Origin: Aureococcus anophagefferens
Lineage: Eukaryota > Sar > Pelagophyceae > Pelagomonadales > Pelagomonadaceae
Reading direction: 5' to 3'
Length of the DNA: 61,434 bases
NCBI RefSeq assembly: GCF_000186865.1
Contig: NW_008705581.1
Span: 283,428 to 344,861 of the forward strand
This document shows, in pieces, positions 1 to 8,439 of the stretch (the first letter of the stretch is position 1; every line of letters starts with the position of its first letter). The notes beneath the pieces were generated by a model. That model made no database searches, was not told where the DNA came from, and saw only the letters and a program-made list of their open reading frames with translations. The position numbers were made by a program, and so were the translations under genes.

Positions 1-333
1 GTCGCTCTGAGGATCCCGCCGCGCGTACGCGCGTCCGGGGCGATTCGGGCGCGCGCGACTCGGCGCGCGCGCGTCGTTTGGGGAGGGACGGGCGCGGCGC
101 GTCGTGCGCGGCGCCGCGTCCTCCAGCGCGCCCGGGACGCGCCCTCCGGCGGTGGCGAGGCCTGGCGGCGAGGCCGGCGGGAGCGGCGCGCTCGGCGCGC
201 GCGCGGCATCGTCTTCGGCTGCGCGGCGTCCACAGAGTCCACAGCCAAGGGCGCCGCGCGCCGGCCGCGCGGCGTCGCAACCGAGGAACCGCGCGCGCCG
301 CGCGCCGCGCCGCCGCGCCGGTGCCGCGGCACC
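1..333. other. 5' flank, no gene recognised
   Basis: Extremely GC-rich sequence upstream of the first coding region, dominated by CG dinucleotides and GCGC runs. Several overlapping open frames exist, but none has a recognisable product and they read as composition artefacts. It probably contains the promoter and 5' UTR of the gene starting at 334. Confidence 0.4.
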
Positions 334-1599
334 ATGTCGGGCACGCAGGACTGGCTCCTGAGCCGCTGCGAGGCCGAGGCGCGGTCGTCGAGCGGCCACC
401 TCGTCGAGCTGCTGACGGTGCAGAGCGTCGTCGCCGAGTGCGTCGAGGACGTCGTCGAGGCCTTCCGCTGCAACGAGCTCGCCGCGGCGCGGCGCGAGGT
501 CGAGGTCGTGCGGCTCGAGGCCGAGGTCGCGGCGGCGGAGCGCGACGCGGCGCTCGCGGAGCGGCGCGCGGCCGCGCGCGGCGGCGCGGCGACGGCGTTC
601 GGCGCGCGCGCGTGCCTCCGCGGCGTCCTCGACGACGTCGCCAAGTGCCGCCTCGTCGCCCGCGTCGCCGAGGGCGAGCGGCTGAAGCTGAAGCGCGCCG
701 AGGGCGAGGCGCGCAAGGTGCCCGCGCTCGAGCGCGAGGTCTCGCGGCTCGCGCGGGAATTGGAGGCCGCGCGGCGGCGCGAGGCGCGCGGCGGCCAGCT
801 CAACGGGACCCTCGCGGCGCCGGAGAAGCGGGCGCCGCCGCGGCTGACCCTGGTGACGCTCGAGGACAAGCTCGTGCTCAAGGTCTTCTCGTTCCTCACG
901 GCGTGGGGCGTCCTGGCGTCCGCGCAGGCGGACCGGGCGTTCTTCGCGCGCGTCGACAAGCTCTTCGGCATGGGCTCCGCCGTCGCGGGGAGGCTCAAGG
1001 CGGGCGGCAACAAGCGCGCGAACGGCCGGTCGCCGCCGCCGGGCGCCGCGGGGTCGCTGTCCGCGGAGACGGCGGCCGCGATCGCGTCGAAGTTGAACGC
1101 GGGCGAGATCAAGGGCATCATCGCGCTGGACCAGCGCGCGAAGCGCCTCGACGGCGAGTGCGCCATGCTCAAGGCCGAGAAGGAGGACCTCAAGGCCGCG
1201 CTCGAGGGCGCCGAGGGCGTCAAGGACTTCCTCGGCGCGAAGTTGCGCGACGCCGAGGAGACGCTCAAGGCGGCCTTCGAGGCCGACGAGACGCAGCGGA
1301 GCCAGCGGCGCAGCGACCAGGAGGTCATCAACTTCCTCGACGCGCGCGTCCGCGACCTCGAGGCCGAAAACGCGGGCCTCCGGGCGCGGCGGGATAGTGT
1401 CGAGGCGGACCTCGGCCGGGACCGCGACGCGGCCGTGAAGCAGCTCGCCCACGTCGTCGCGAGCCGCGACGCGGACCTGGACGAGCGCGACCGCGGCGAC
1501 AAGGCGAACCGCGAGCAGAAGCGGCTCCTCGTGAAGGAGGTCAAGGCGCTCCGCGCGCAGCTCGCCGCGGTGCACCGCGCGGCCGCGCGGCGCGTCTAA
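334..1599 (+). CDS. coiled-coil protein with F-box-like segment
   Basis: Uninterrupted 421-residue frame starting at the first ATG after a CG-rich leader. Residues about 40-160 and 255-415 are long Glu/Arg/Ala/Leu-rich heptad-like stretches, typical of coiled coils. Between them (about 175-215) lies a hydrophobic block containing LEDKLVLKVFSFLTAWG and then ADRAFFARVDKLFG. It resembles an F-box: a short helical bundle that opens with L..D..L..VFSFL and would bind Skp1 in an SCF ubiquitin ligase. The F-box reading rests on pattern only and a scaffold role without ubiquitin ligase activity is equally possible. No introner is present. Alternative frames over the same DNA are shadows of high GC. 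Confidence 0.7.
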   Translation: MSGTQDWLLSRCEAEARSSSGHLVELLTVQSVVAECVEDVVEAFRCNELAAARREVEVVRLEAEVAAAERDAALAERRAAARGGAATAFGARACLRGVLDDVAKCRLVARVAEGERLKLKRAEGEARKVPALEREVSRLARELEAARRREARGGQLNGTLAAPEKRAPPRLTLVTLEDKLVLKVFSFLTAWGVLASAQADRAFFARVDKLFGMGSAVAGRLKAGGNKRANGRSPPPGAAGSLSAETAAAIASKLNAGEIKGIIALDQRAKRLDGECAMLKAEKEDLKAALEGAEGVKDFLGAKLRDAEETLKAAFEADETQRSQRRSDQEVINFLDARVRDLEAENAGLRARRDSVEADLGRDRDAAVKQLAHVVASRDADLDERDRGDKANREQKRLLVKEVKALRAQLAAVHRAAARRV

Positions 1600-1643
1600 C
1601 GCTTCCCGCTCCAATTAGGACGGCGCGCGCCGCAAGAACCGCC

Positions 1644-2784
1644 TCACGCGTCGAACTGGCGGAAGACGGCGAACGCGGGGACGCGCTTCGCCGCGGCGAA
1701 CGCGTCGAGCGCGTCGAAGAAGCCCGTGAGCTCGCGGCAGCACTCGAGCATCTGCTCGATGTCGTTGTCGTCGGCGATCTTGCAGCGCACGAGCTTGCGC
1801 GTGTCCGCCGCGAGCGCCGCGAGCCGCGCGGCCGCGTCCGCGGGGAGCCCGAGCTTCGCCTGTGCCGAATTCAACCACTGGTTTGGGTGGTCCTGACCAA
1901 ACTTCAGAATTCTCTAGCTCGGTCAAATCGAAGTCGATTCGGCTGATTTTTGGACGAATCGATTGCTCTCGTCGAGTTCTCGAAGCAACGCCGAAGATGT
2001 TGCGTCGAAACTGTCGCGTGCGCTCACATTGAAGTCGAGTTGAAGATTTGAATTCGGCACAGAGCTTCGCGAGCTCGGCGTATTCCGCGACGTTCGACGC
2101 GTGGGCCTGTTCGAGCGTCGACGTCTCCTCGCCGTAGGGGAGGAGCATCTGGCTCAGCTTGCCCGTGCGCACGTTCATGCGCTTCGCGAGGACCTTGAGC
2201 TGGTTCACGTACTCCGCGCCGTCGCGCGCCTGGGCGGGGAAAGCGTGCGACGTTCCCAACTTTGGAGGCTCCTCTCTCGGTCATGTTCCGCTCGTTTCGG
2301 CTCATGTTTGGACGGGCGATGATCTCTCGGAGCGCCCTCGAAGCGTGGATCCTTTCTTTGGAACGATCGCGCGCGGCACACTCACGTCGCAGCGAACTCG
2401 AATCACCCTGTTCCCGCGCCGGTCGCGCGCGGCGAGCGCCGTCCGCGCGAGCGCGGCCGCGTCGGGGAGCTTCGGGTTCCGCAGGAGGTACGCGGCCGTG
2501 CCCCAGCGGTCCTCGAGGGCCTTGGCGTCGGACCCGAAGTCCGGCGGCGCCTCCGCGACGCCGCGCATCGTCGGCGCCGACGCCTCGGCCGGCGGCGCGG
2601 CCGCGTCGAACGAGGGGAAGCCGCCGAGGTCGTCGGGCGACGTCGGGGCCGACGCGGGGGGGCTCGAGCTCGACGCCTGGTCGCCGGCCTTGGACTTGGA
2701 GCTCCGCCGCTTCCCGCGCAGGCGCTCGAGCTTCGCGCGGCGCGCGGCCTCGGTGGCGCTCGGCGCGTCGTCGGAGCCGGCCAT
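1644..2784 (-). CDS. unknown protein, three exons split by a family A and a family B introner
   Basis: Model: complement(1644..1859, 2071..2229, 2431..2784), 242 residues, all exons phase 0. Residues 1-75 are low-complexity (Ser/Pro/Ala with a basic KRRSSKSK patch), while about 75-242 looks globular and helical. That part contains LEDRWGTAAYLL, YVNQLKVLAKRMNVRTGKL and a Cys pair in QMLECCREL. I do not recognise the family. Joining the exons at the element ends restores one copy of each flanking 8-bp repeat and gives ...LAARDGAEYV... and ...YAELAKLGLP..., both smooth. This supports the splice model strongly. Neither intron can be read through: both contain in-frame stops. Confidence 0.72.
1860..2070 (+). 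mobile_element. introner, family B copy 1 (antisense to host gene)
   Basis: A 211-nt intron of the minus-strand gene. Read on the minus strand, the exon ends CTC, the duplicated target GCGAAGCT opens the intron (GC donor), the element runs from CTGTGCCGAATTC to GAATTCGGCACAG, and the exon resumes with GCGAAGCT. The 13-nt inverted repeats are perfect, the best preserved in family B. The core motif TTCGGCTGATTTTTGGACGA reads on the plus strand, so the element is antisense to its gene yet still provides the AG. Confidence 0.9.
2230..2430 (+). mobile_element. introner, family A copy 1 (antisense to host gene)
   Basis: A 201-nt intron of the minus-strand gene. The target duplication GCGCGCGA opens the intron (GC donor) and is repeated immediately after the terminal CGCCCAG. 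The inverted repeats are diverged (GGCGCGGGAAC against GTTTCCCCGCC) and the interior differs at many positions from younger copies, so this is probably an older insertion. Confidence 0.87.
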
Positions 2785-3072
2785 GGGCGCACCCGGCGCG
2801 TCGCGCGTCGGTAGGCGCGCGCCGGTGTCGCCGACGGCGGCGCGGGCGGGCGCGGTCGGCCGCGGCGAGAGGTAGAACGCCGGCGCGAACGCCAGGTTGG
2901 ACGGGCTGCGCTTGAATGCGGAGCGCGGTTTACAGTGAGCTGCCCATTGACGGCAACGTCAGCAACGTGCACATCGCACTTCGTCAGACACACGATGGAG
3001 TGGCTCCCAGGGCTGCCCATCCGTTAGCAAGGGTCGCCGGTCCATTCCCCCGCCTCCCACCACCGAGGCTGT

Positions 3073-4039
3073 GTGCTGCCCCCCGGCCGACCGATGGCGT
3101 GCCGCGTCGCCGGGCTGCCGCGGCGCGCCCTCGCGCGGCGCGGCCCGGCACTCCGGCGCCGCGGCAGCGGCTGGCAGCGCGCGCCGCCGCTCCTGACGGA
3201 GCGCAGCGACATCCGCTGGACGACGCGCAAGGACCGCCGCGGCGAGGAGCGGCGCGTGGGCGTGGGCGGCCGCGTGCCCGCGCGGCCGACGATCGACGAG
3301 GTAAGAGCGATGCCGCGGTTCATCTACGAGTACAGCAACGAGATGCTCTTCTTCGCCGCGCGCGGCGTCCTGTGGTCGTGACGAGTTTCGAGAGATGTTG
3401 GGTGGGAAAACAGTGAGAAATCGTCACCGTCGTGCTTGGTAGGCCGCGCGCGACCCCGACGCGCACGACGTGCACCAGGAGCGCCTCATCCGGGAGATCA
3501 TGGTCGTCGACGACGTCGACTACGAGCGCGCCGCGGAGGCCATGCGCGAGATCTTCCGCGTCAACCTGGTCCAGAGCCGCTACCTCATGGCGCCGTTCCA
3601 CGCGGGGCTCGGCCTCTGCGCCGTCTCCGCCGTGGGCTGCGTCCCCCTGGTCTTCGACCACACGGCGGCGACGCTCTTCGCGGACTTCGTGGGCAGCACG
3701 CCCGAGGCGCCCCTCGCGCGCGGCGCGTCGAACGCGGACGTCGGCACGTGGACGTGGGCGTGGATGGAGCCGATGATCGGCACGGCGTCCTTCTCGATCC
3801 TGTGCCTCCAGCTCCTGCGGTCGGCGATGATGAACCTGGCCTACCGGCCCCTCTACACGTCCGTGCTGTCCTGGCGCGCGAACGCGCTCGCGGACGCGTT
3901 CCCGCAGTACGACCGGCCCATCGTCAAGGACTTCGGCCGGTCCCAGCCCATGCGCGACCTCGAGCTCGGCCCGGGCTTCCGGCCCTACCTCTACGACCGC
4001 GTCGACCGCGACGACGAGCAGCGCGCGGACGCCGCCTAA
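3073..4039 (+). CDS. organelle-targeted-looking protein with two membrane segments
   Basis: Model: join(3073..3354, 3443..4039), 292 residues. The first ~75 residues are Arg-rich and acid-poor like an organellar presequence. The mature part contains FIYEYSNEMLFFAARDPDAH and DVDYERAAEAMREIFRV. Two hydrophobic segments follow: GLGLCAVSAVGCVPLVF near residue 155, and MIGTASFSILCLQLL near residue 210. The rest, including SWRANALADAFPQYDRPIVK, is soluble. I do not recognise the family; a mitochondrial or plastid inner-membrane protein is the best guess. Without splicing of the short introner at 3355 the frame hits a stop right after FFAARGVLWS. An internal GTAAGAG at 3301 was not used as a donor because coding sense continues across it. 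The upstream start (3073 against 3103) is uncertain. Confidence 0.72.
3355..3442 (+). mobile_element. introner, family C copy 1
   Basis: An 88-nt intron. The target copy GCCGCGCG supplies a GC donor, the element runs CGGCGTCCTGTGG ... TTCGAGAGATG ... GTGGGAAAAC ... CTTGGTAG, and GCCGCGCG is repeated after the AG. Splicing gives LFF/AARDPDAH in frame. It is the longest family C copy here. Confidence 0.88.
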
Positions 4040-4053
4040 CCTTAACGAAGAGC

Positions 4054-4581
4054 CTAGAAGGGGAGCTTGAACTCGAAGCCGCCGCCGCCGGACGACGCGC
4101 CGAGCTCCGCGACGGCGGCCTTGGCGGCCTCGACGTGCTTCTCCGGGTTGAGCTGGCCGTTGAAGACCATCTGCACCGTGCCCGCCTTGTCGACGACGTA
4201 GGTCTCGCGGCCGCCGAGGAAGCCGAAGAAGTCCTTGGGGATGCCGATCTCGTCGCGGATCGCGTCGCCCGCGTCGACGTAGAACGACTGCGCGTACTTG
4301 TCGGAGAAGCCGTCCTTCACGCCCGCGTCGTTGCGCACGCCGACGACCTTGACGCCGGAGAAGTCGCCCATGGACGCGTCGAAGCCCTCGGCCTGCTTCG
4401 TGCACGACGGCGCCTCGTCGGCGCCGTAGAAGTAGATGACGCTGTTGGAACCGGCGCAGCCGAGCTTCGACAGCGACGCCGACGGGAACTTGTCGCCCAC
4501 GGCGATGGACATGCTCACCGGCGCGCGCAGCGCGCCGGCGACGCCGAGGCAGAGGGCGAGGAGGGCTGCGCGGACGGCCAT
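4054..4581 (-). CDS. PRXQ: peroxiredoxin Q/BCP-type thiol peroxidase, plastid-targeted
   Basis: 175 residues from the ATG at 4581; an upstream in-frame ATG at 4632 would prepend a poor leader. Residues 1-20 (MAVRAALLALCLGVAGALRA) look like a signal peptide ending in a GALRAP motif, comparable to the bipartite plastid signals of algae with secondary plastids. The enzyme reduces hydroperoxides using thioredoxin. The PrxQ features visible are VGDKFPSASL, the peroxidatic Cys in APSCTKQAEGF, GVRNDAGVKDGFSDKY, and IPKDFFGFLGGRETYVVDKAG. In typical PrxQ the residue five after the peroxidatic Cys is the resolving Cys (CTKQAC). Here it is Glu, so the enzyme may be 1-Cys or use the Cys in KLGCAGSN. No intron. 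Confidence 0.88.
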   Translation of the reverse strand: MAVRAALLALCLGVAGALRAPVSMSIAVGDKFPSASLSKLGCAGSNSVIYFYGADEAPSCTKQAEGFDASMGDFSGVKVVGVRNDAGVKDGFSDKYAQSFYVDAGDAIRDEIGIPKDFFGFLGGRETYVVDKAGTVQMVFNGQLNPEKHVEAAKAAVAELGASSGGGGFEFKLPF

Positions 4582-4700
4582 GGTTTTTTGCTGGAGCTGC
4601 GAGGCCGGGGATGCGCGGTGTGAGTCGAGCACGAGCGTCTGAGCTGGAGGAGCGGAGCTGCGGCAAGGACTTCATCATCCGTGACTTCATAAAGTTGAGG

Positions 4701-6128
4701 TTAACCGTTCTCCATCGTCCACCACGACCCGGCCACGTCCGGCTCCGGCACGACGACGAGGTCGCGGCGCGCCGCGAGTAGGGCCCGGAGCTCCGCGTTG
4801 GGCCGCTCGTAGAAGCGCGCGAGCGCCGCGCGCGTCGCCGCCGTAAGCGCCGTCGCGCCGCGCTCCGCGTACGCGCCGCGGTTGTTCACCTTCTCGGCCG
4901 CGTCCGGCGCCGCCGGCGGGCCGGCGAAGGCGGGCCGCGGCGCGAGCCCGAACGCCGCGAGGAAGGCCGCCCGGTCCGCGAAGTAGTACTCCGACTGGAC
5001 GACCGCGACGCGGCCCGGGAACGCGTCGACCCAGCGCCGCACCTGATTCAACGTCGCTTCAACGTGAGTGTTCCGCGCGCGCGTTTTGGGGGAAAAAAAA
5101 GCATCCACGCTTCGAGACTGTTCCGAGAGATGATCGCTCGTCCAAAAAGCGGCCGAAACGAGCGGAAAACGGCCGAGAGAGGAGCCTTTTGGGAAGTTCG
5201 CGCCCGTCCCCGCGCGGCGCGCCGCGAGCGGCGCGTAGACGGACGTGAGGACGAAGTTGACGAAGACGGGGCAGGGCGGGATCTTCGCCGGCCGCCGCGG
5301 CGGGCACTTCTTCCGCGCGCAGGGCCGCGGCGCCGCGGACGGCGGCGGCGACACGTAGTTCCGCCACGCCTCGAAGGGCCCCGCGGTCCGCTGCTTGTCG
5401 CCGACGAGCGCCTCGCACGTCGCCCTGTCCAGGGCCCGGCCGGCCCAGCGCGGGTAGTCGCGGAGGAGCAGGGAGAAGACCTCGGCGCCGCCGGGGCCGA
5501 AGAGCCGCGGCACGGAGACGTTCCGCGCGAAGACGACCTTGCGGCCCTTGACGACCTCGTAGACGGAATCGCGGCGCATCGCGTCGAGGTAGGCGAGGTC
5601 CGCGAGTACGTGGGGCTCCAGCGCCGCGCCGAGCTCGTCGCCGATGGGCCGCGACCGCCAGTGGGCGAAGAGGCTCGCGAGGCGGGCGACGGGCTCGCGG
5701 AGCAACAGCGCGACGGCGCTGTTCGGCGACAGCGCGGACAGGCGCGCGGCCGCGTCCTCGCCGTTGACCCAGCCCCAGAGATAGTTGGGCGTCGCGTCCA
5801 TCCAGAGCGCGCCGCGCACGGCGTAGCGCCTGTAGCAGTCGCGGTGGGACGCGGCGTCGCCGCCGCGGTAGAGGCAGCCCAGCTCCTTGGACCGGGCGAC
5901 GCAGAGGTCGCGGACCTTGGGCGAGCTCGACGGGTCCTCGCACTCGAACTTTTGCTTCGAGGCGAAGCCGTGCCGCAGGAGCAGCTCGAAGGCGTCGGAC
6001 GTGCCGCCCTTGTCCGCGCCGGCGATCACGAGCGGCGGCAGGGCCGACGCGTCGACGGCGAGCGTCGCGTTGCGCGGCGCCGCGGCGCCGGCGGCGCGCG
6101 CCAGCGCCAGCGCGAACGCGAGGCGCAT
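4701..6128 (-). CDS. secretory-pathway sulfotransferase (PAPS-dependent)
   Basis: Model: complement(4701..5042, 5223..6128), 415 residues. The N-terminus MRLAFALALARAAGAAA is a signal peptide or anchor. LPPLVIAGADKGGTSDAFELL is the 5'-phosphosulfate-binding loop (consensus KxGT/S) and AVALLLREPVARLASLFAHW is the 3'-phosphate-binding region, with Arg and Ser in the expected places. WMDATPNYLWG and VVQSEYYFADRAAF are also typical of carbohydrate sulfotransferases. It should transfer sulfate from PAPS to a glycan in the Golgi, in line with sulfated polysaccharides of algal surfaces; the substrate is unknown. The family A introner at 5043 is a multiple of three and has no stop, so an unspliced transcript would add 60 residues rather than truncate. 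The acceptor exon resumes at VRRWVDAFPG. Confidence 0.82.
   Translation of the reverse strand: MRLAFALALARAAGAAAPRNATLAVDASALPPLVIAGADKGGTSDAFELLLRHGFASKQKFECEDPSSSPKVRDLCVARSKELGCLYRGGDAASHRDCYRRYAVRGALWMDATPNYLWGWVNGEDAAARLSALSPNSAVALLLREPVARLASLFAHWRSRPIGDELGAALEPHVLADLAYLDAMRRDSVYEVVKGRKVVFARNVSVPRLFGPGGAEVFSLLLRDYPRWAGRALDRATCEALVGDKQRTAGPFEAWRNYVSPPPSAAPRPCARKKCPPRRPAKIPPCPVFVNFVLTSVYAPLAARRAGTGANFPKGSSLGRFPLVSAAFWTSDHLSEQSRSVDAFFSPKTRARNTHVEATLNQVRRWVDAFPGRVAVVQSEYYFADRAAFLAAFGLAPRPAFAGPPAAPDAAEKVNNRGAYAERGATALTAATRAALARFYERPNAELRALLAARRDLVVVPEPDVAGSWWTMENG
5043..5222 (-). mobile_element. introner, family A copy 2, eroded and open in frame
   Basis: A 180-nt intron, sense orientation. 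The donor side is GCGCGCCG and the acceptor side GTGCGGCG, a target duplication with two mismatches. The element lacks the usual CCCTTTTCCTGCCC end: its 3' splice site is TTGAATCAG directly, so the terminal repeat is deleted and a new AG is used. Old or damaged copy; splicing of this copy is less certain than of the others. Confidence 0.72.
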
Positions 6129-6131
6129 GCG

Positions 6132-6806
6132 CTACGCGCGGGATCGTTGGGCAGCCCGGCGCAGCCCATAATCATCTCCCATATGGTTCAGAGCTGGCCC
6201 GCGGCTCGCGGCGCCCCGCCGTCTGCGGGCGCCCGCCGCGGACGCCCCCGAGTCGAACCTCGCCGAGCTCCGGGCGAGCGGCGAGTGCGCGCCCTTCCAA
6301 CACCCACCCCATTTAACGACAAGCTCAGTCGACGTGCTCCTCGGGCCGGTCCGCCTTGCGATGGACGAGCGCGTCGAGGCAGACCTGCGCGCGCGGAGCG
6401 GCGCGATGCGGTCGCGCGGAGCGGCGCGGCGCGCGCGCGCGCTGCGTCCCTCCCGGCGCGGGCGCCGCGCGAGCAGCCCCGCGAAGACCAATGGCGGGAG
6501 TCCGTAGAGCGCCGCGGCCTCCGTTCTGTGGCGGTGGTAGGGGAATTTGTGGCGCTTCAGGAAGAGCCGCAGCAGCGCGCACCAGAGGCCCGAGCCGACG
6601 GCGAGGCACGCCGCGAAGGCCCAGCGCTCGCCGCCCTCGGCGCCCTCGAGGGCGCCGCCCCGGCCCCGCCGCTTCGACCGGGCCTTGGCCGGCGGCGTCG
6701 CCGGGCAGGCGTTGAGGCCGGGCACGTTCGGCGACTCCGTCTGGTCGCTGAGCCGGTGGCTGCTCACAGGCGTAAGCGCCGCGGCGCGGCGGCCGAGGAG
6801 GGCCAT
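6132..6806 (-). CDS. hypothetical membrane protein
   Basis: A 224-residue open frame with no family I recognise. Residues about 60-85 (WAFAACLAVGSGLWCALLRLFL) form a convincing membrane helix followed by a basic RHKFPYHRHR turn, and GLPPLVFAGLLA may be a second. After residue ~115 the sequence becomes Arg/Ala/Ser-rich and looks like read-through of non-coding GC-rich DNA, ending only 3 nt before the start codon of the next gene. The true protein may be shorter or spliced. Confidence 0.35.
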   Translation of the reverse strand: MALLGRRAAALTPVSSHRLSDQTESPNVPGLNACPATPPAKARSKRRGRGGALEGAEGGERWAFAACLAVGSGLWCALLRLFLKRHKFPYHRHRTEAAALYGLPPLVFAGLLARRPRREGRSARARRAAPRDRIAPLRARRSASTRSSIARRTGPRSTSTELVVKWGGCWKGAHSPLARSSARFDSGASAAGARRRRGAASRGPALNHMGDDYGLRRAAQRSRA

Positions 6807-6826
6807 GACGGGCTGCCAAGTCTAAA

Positions 6827-7692
6827 GTGCATCATTCGAAATCCGGGGTCCCGCCTCCCGGCGTCGGCCCGTGCGCGCGAACGCGGTCGTCCCTATTTCG
6901 GAAAAACGGTCAGTACCGGCGGGTACGTCTAAGGAAGGCCCCAGCAAACTCTCACGCCCAACGGTGAGGGTGTTGCAGCGATCGGATGGCGTTCGTCCGA
7001 TCCCTAGAGGAAATCCAGCCCAAAACCGACCCTTACGCGACGACATACGAGTCATTTTCGGCGCTCTAAAGGGCCGCGCGCACGTCGCCATGACCATACG
7101 CGACGGTCTGGCCAAAAAGACCGCGCGACGGCAGCGTTTTCTCGTCGGCGAAAAAAACGCGTCTCGGGCACCGAAAACGACCCCGAAACCGTCGGCGTGT
7201 CGCGGGACGTCGACGGGTCCCAGGGTCGTGCGCTTCGCGTCGCAGGTGTTGTGGTAGTCAAGGGCGGCCTCCGCAGCAGCCAGAGATCGTTGGAACCGCC
7301 GTCATCGATGCGAACTCGCCCGCCAGCGTCTCGCTGCGCGCTTTGAGCGCCAGTCCGCGGTCGAAATACGTGCGTCGGGACGATGTTCGACGTCGCGCCC
7401 CGTCCGCAGTACCTTCGTGGACCCTCCGAAGCGCTCGCAGCAGCCGCCGTAGTCGCGCGCGGCGCGGAAGGCGGTCCCGTCGACCGACCTCCACTGGTTT
7501 GCACTGCGGAGCGCACGGGCTGGTTTCGCGACGCGTTCGGGTTCCCGCGCCTCGATACGCTGCACACGCACTCTCAGTAGGGTCCTCTCGCGGCCTGCAA
7601 AGTTTCCCAAATAGGGACGGCCGCGTTCGCGCGCACGGGCCATCGCAAAAACCGCCACTGCGAGGCGGGACCCCGGCTATTCGAACGTGCAG
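6827..7692. mobile_element. ~865-bp inverted-repeat element, non-autonomous transposon or relic
   Basis: The left end (6828-6905) and right end (7605-7692) are inverted copies of each other. Shared blocks are TTCGAA, CCGGGGTCCCGCCT, GGCCCGTGCGCGCGAACGCGG and GTCCCTATTT on the left against their reverse complements on the right. Weaker inverted similarity continues inward to about 6981 and 7555. The interior is less CG-dense than the flanks and has several overlapping minus-strand frames with no recognisable transposase. It lies between a possible gene and the MsrB-like gene, in non-coding DNA. Target duplication is not clear; TGCA occurs just outside both ends. Confidence 0.65.
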
Positions 7693-7771
7693 CGAATCGT
7701 GCAGTCGGATCGCCACGCTGGCGCCCATCTGAGCTCTGCCATAAAGCTCGCGCCACGCGCCTCGTCGAACC

Positions 7772-8392
7772 ATGCGCGTCTCGAGCCTCGCCCTCGTCAC
7801 GCTCCCCGCGGTGCACTCGCTGACGCGCGGCGCCTTCACGCGCCTCACGCCGACGGCGCTCCTCGGCGGCCTCCTCGGCGGCAACGCCGACAAGTACCCC
7901 GGCGCCATCATGGGCGACGAGGCCATCATGGCGCCCAAGGCCCACGGCACGTCGGCGACGCCCGTGCAGCAGGACCTGCGCTGGAAGTGCTCCGTCGAGA
8001 CGGCGGACAAGATCTGCAACTTCAACCGCCACTACGCGGAGTACGCGGGCTACTGGGAGCGCGAGACGTCGTTCCTGCCCGACCTCAAGGCCGCGGGCGG
8101 CAACGACGCCAAGGAGATCACGTTCTACGACTCGAACACGGGCAACCCGCTCTTCACGGCGCCCCGGGGCCGCAGCTGGGAGGAGTTCGTCGCCGAGTCG
8201 CGGTCCCACGGCTGGCCGTCGTTCCGCGACGAGGAGACGAACTGGGACTACGTCCGCGTGCTCCCCGACGGCGAGTCCGTCTCCGTCGACGGCACGCACC
8301 TCGGCCACAACCTGCCGGACTCCAAGGGCAACCGCTACTGCATCAACCTCGTGTCCGTCGCGGGCAAGCCCAAGGGCAAGGGCGACCTCTAG
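7772..8392 (+). CDS. MsrB/SelR-domain protein without the zinc cysteines
   Basis: 206 residues. The first ~30 residues (MRVSSLALVTLPAVHSLTRGAF) look like a signal plus plastid-targeting peptide. The C-terminal half follows the peptide-methionine-(R)-S-oxide reductase fold. It has FYDSNTGNPLF where MsrB has CxxCGxPLF, SHGWPSFRDE matching the SGWPSF motif, SVDGTHLGHNLPD matching GTHLGHVF, and GNRYCINLVSVAG, whose Cys is the catalytic residue of RYCIN. Both Cys pairs that bind structural zinc in canonical MsrB are absent. It may repair oxidised methionine in the plastid or be a diverged relative with another thiol role. The N-terminal insert with NFNRHYAEYAGYWERETSF is not part of the usual domain. 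No intron. Confidence 0.75.
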   Translation: MRVSSLALVTLPAVHSLTRGAFTRLTPTALLGGLLGGNADKYPGAIMGDEAIMAPKAHGTSATPVQQDLRWKCSVETADKICNFNRHYAEYAGYWERETSFLPDLKAAGGNDAKEITFYDSNTGNPLFTAPRGRSWEEFVAESRSHGWPSFRDEETNWDYVRVLPDGESVSVDGTHLGHNLPDSKGNRYCINLVSVAGKPKGKGDL

Positions 8393-8439
8393 GCGCGCGG
8401 CCGTAAGCTTCTAGCGCAAGCTCGAGCCGCCTCGAGACC

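Noticed and set aside
3301..3310. GTAAGAGC inside the gene at 3073 as a splice donor
   Set aside because: No suitable acceptor restores a better frame, and the coding sense continues directly through it to the confirmed introner junction.
6900..7600. Transposase gene inside the 865-bp inverted-repeat element
   Set aside because: Open frames there are short, overlapping and lack any DDE, HUH or recombinase-like motif that I can see.
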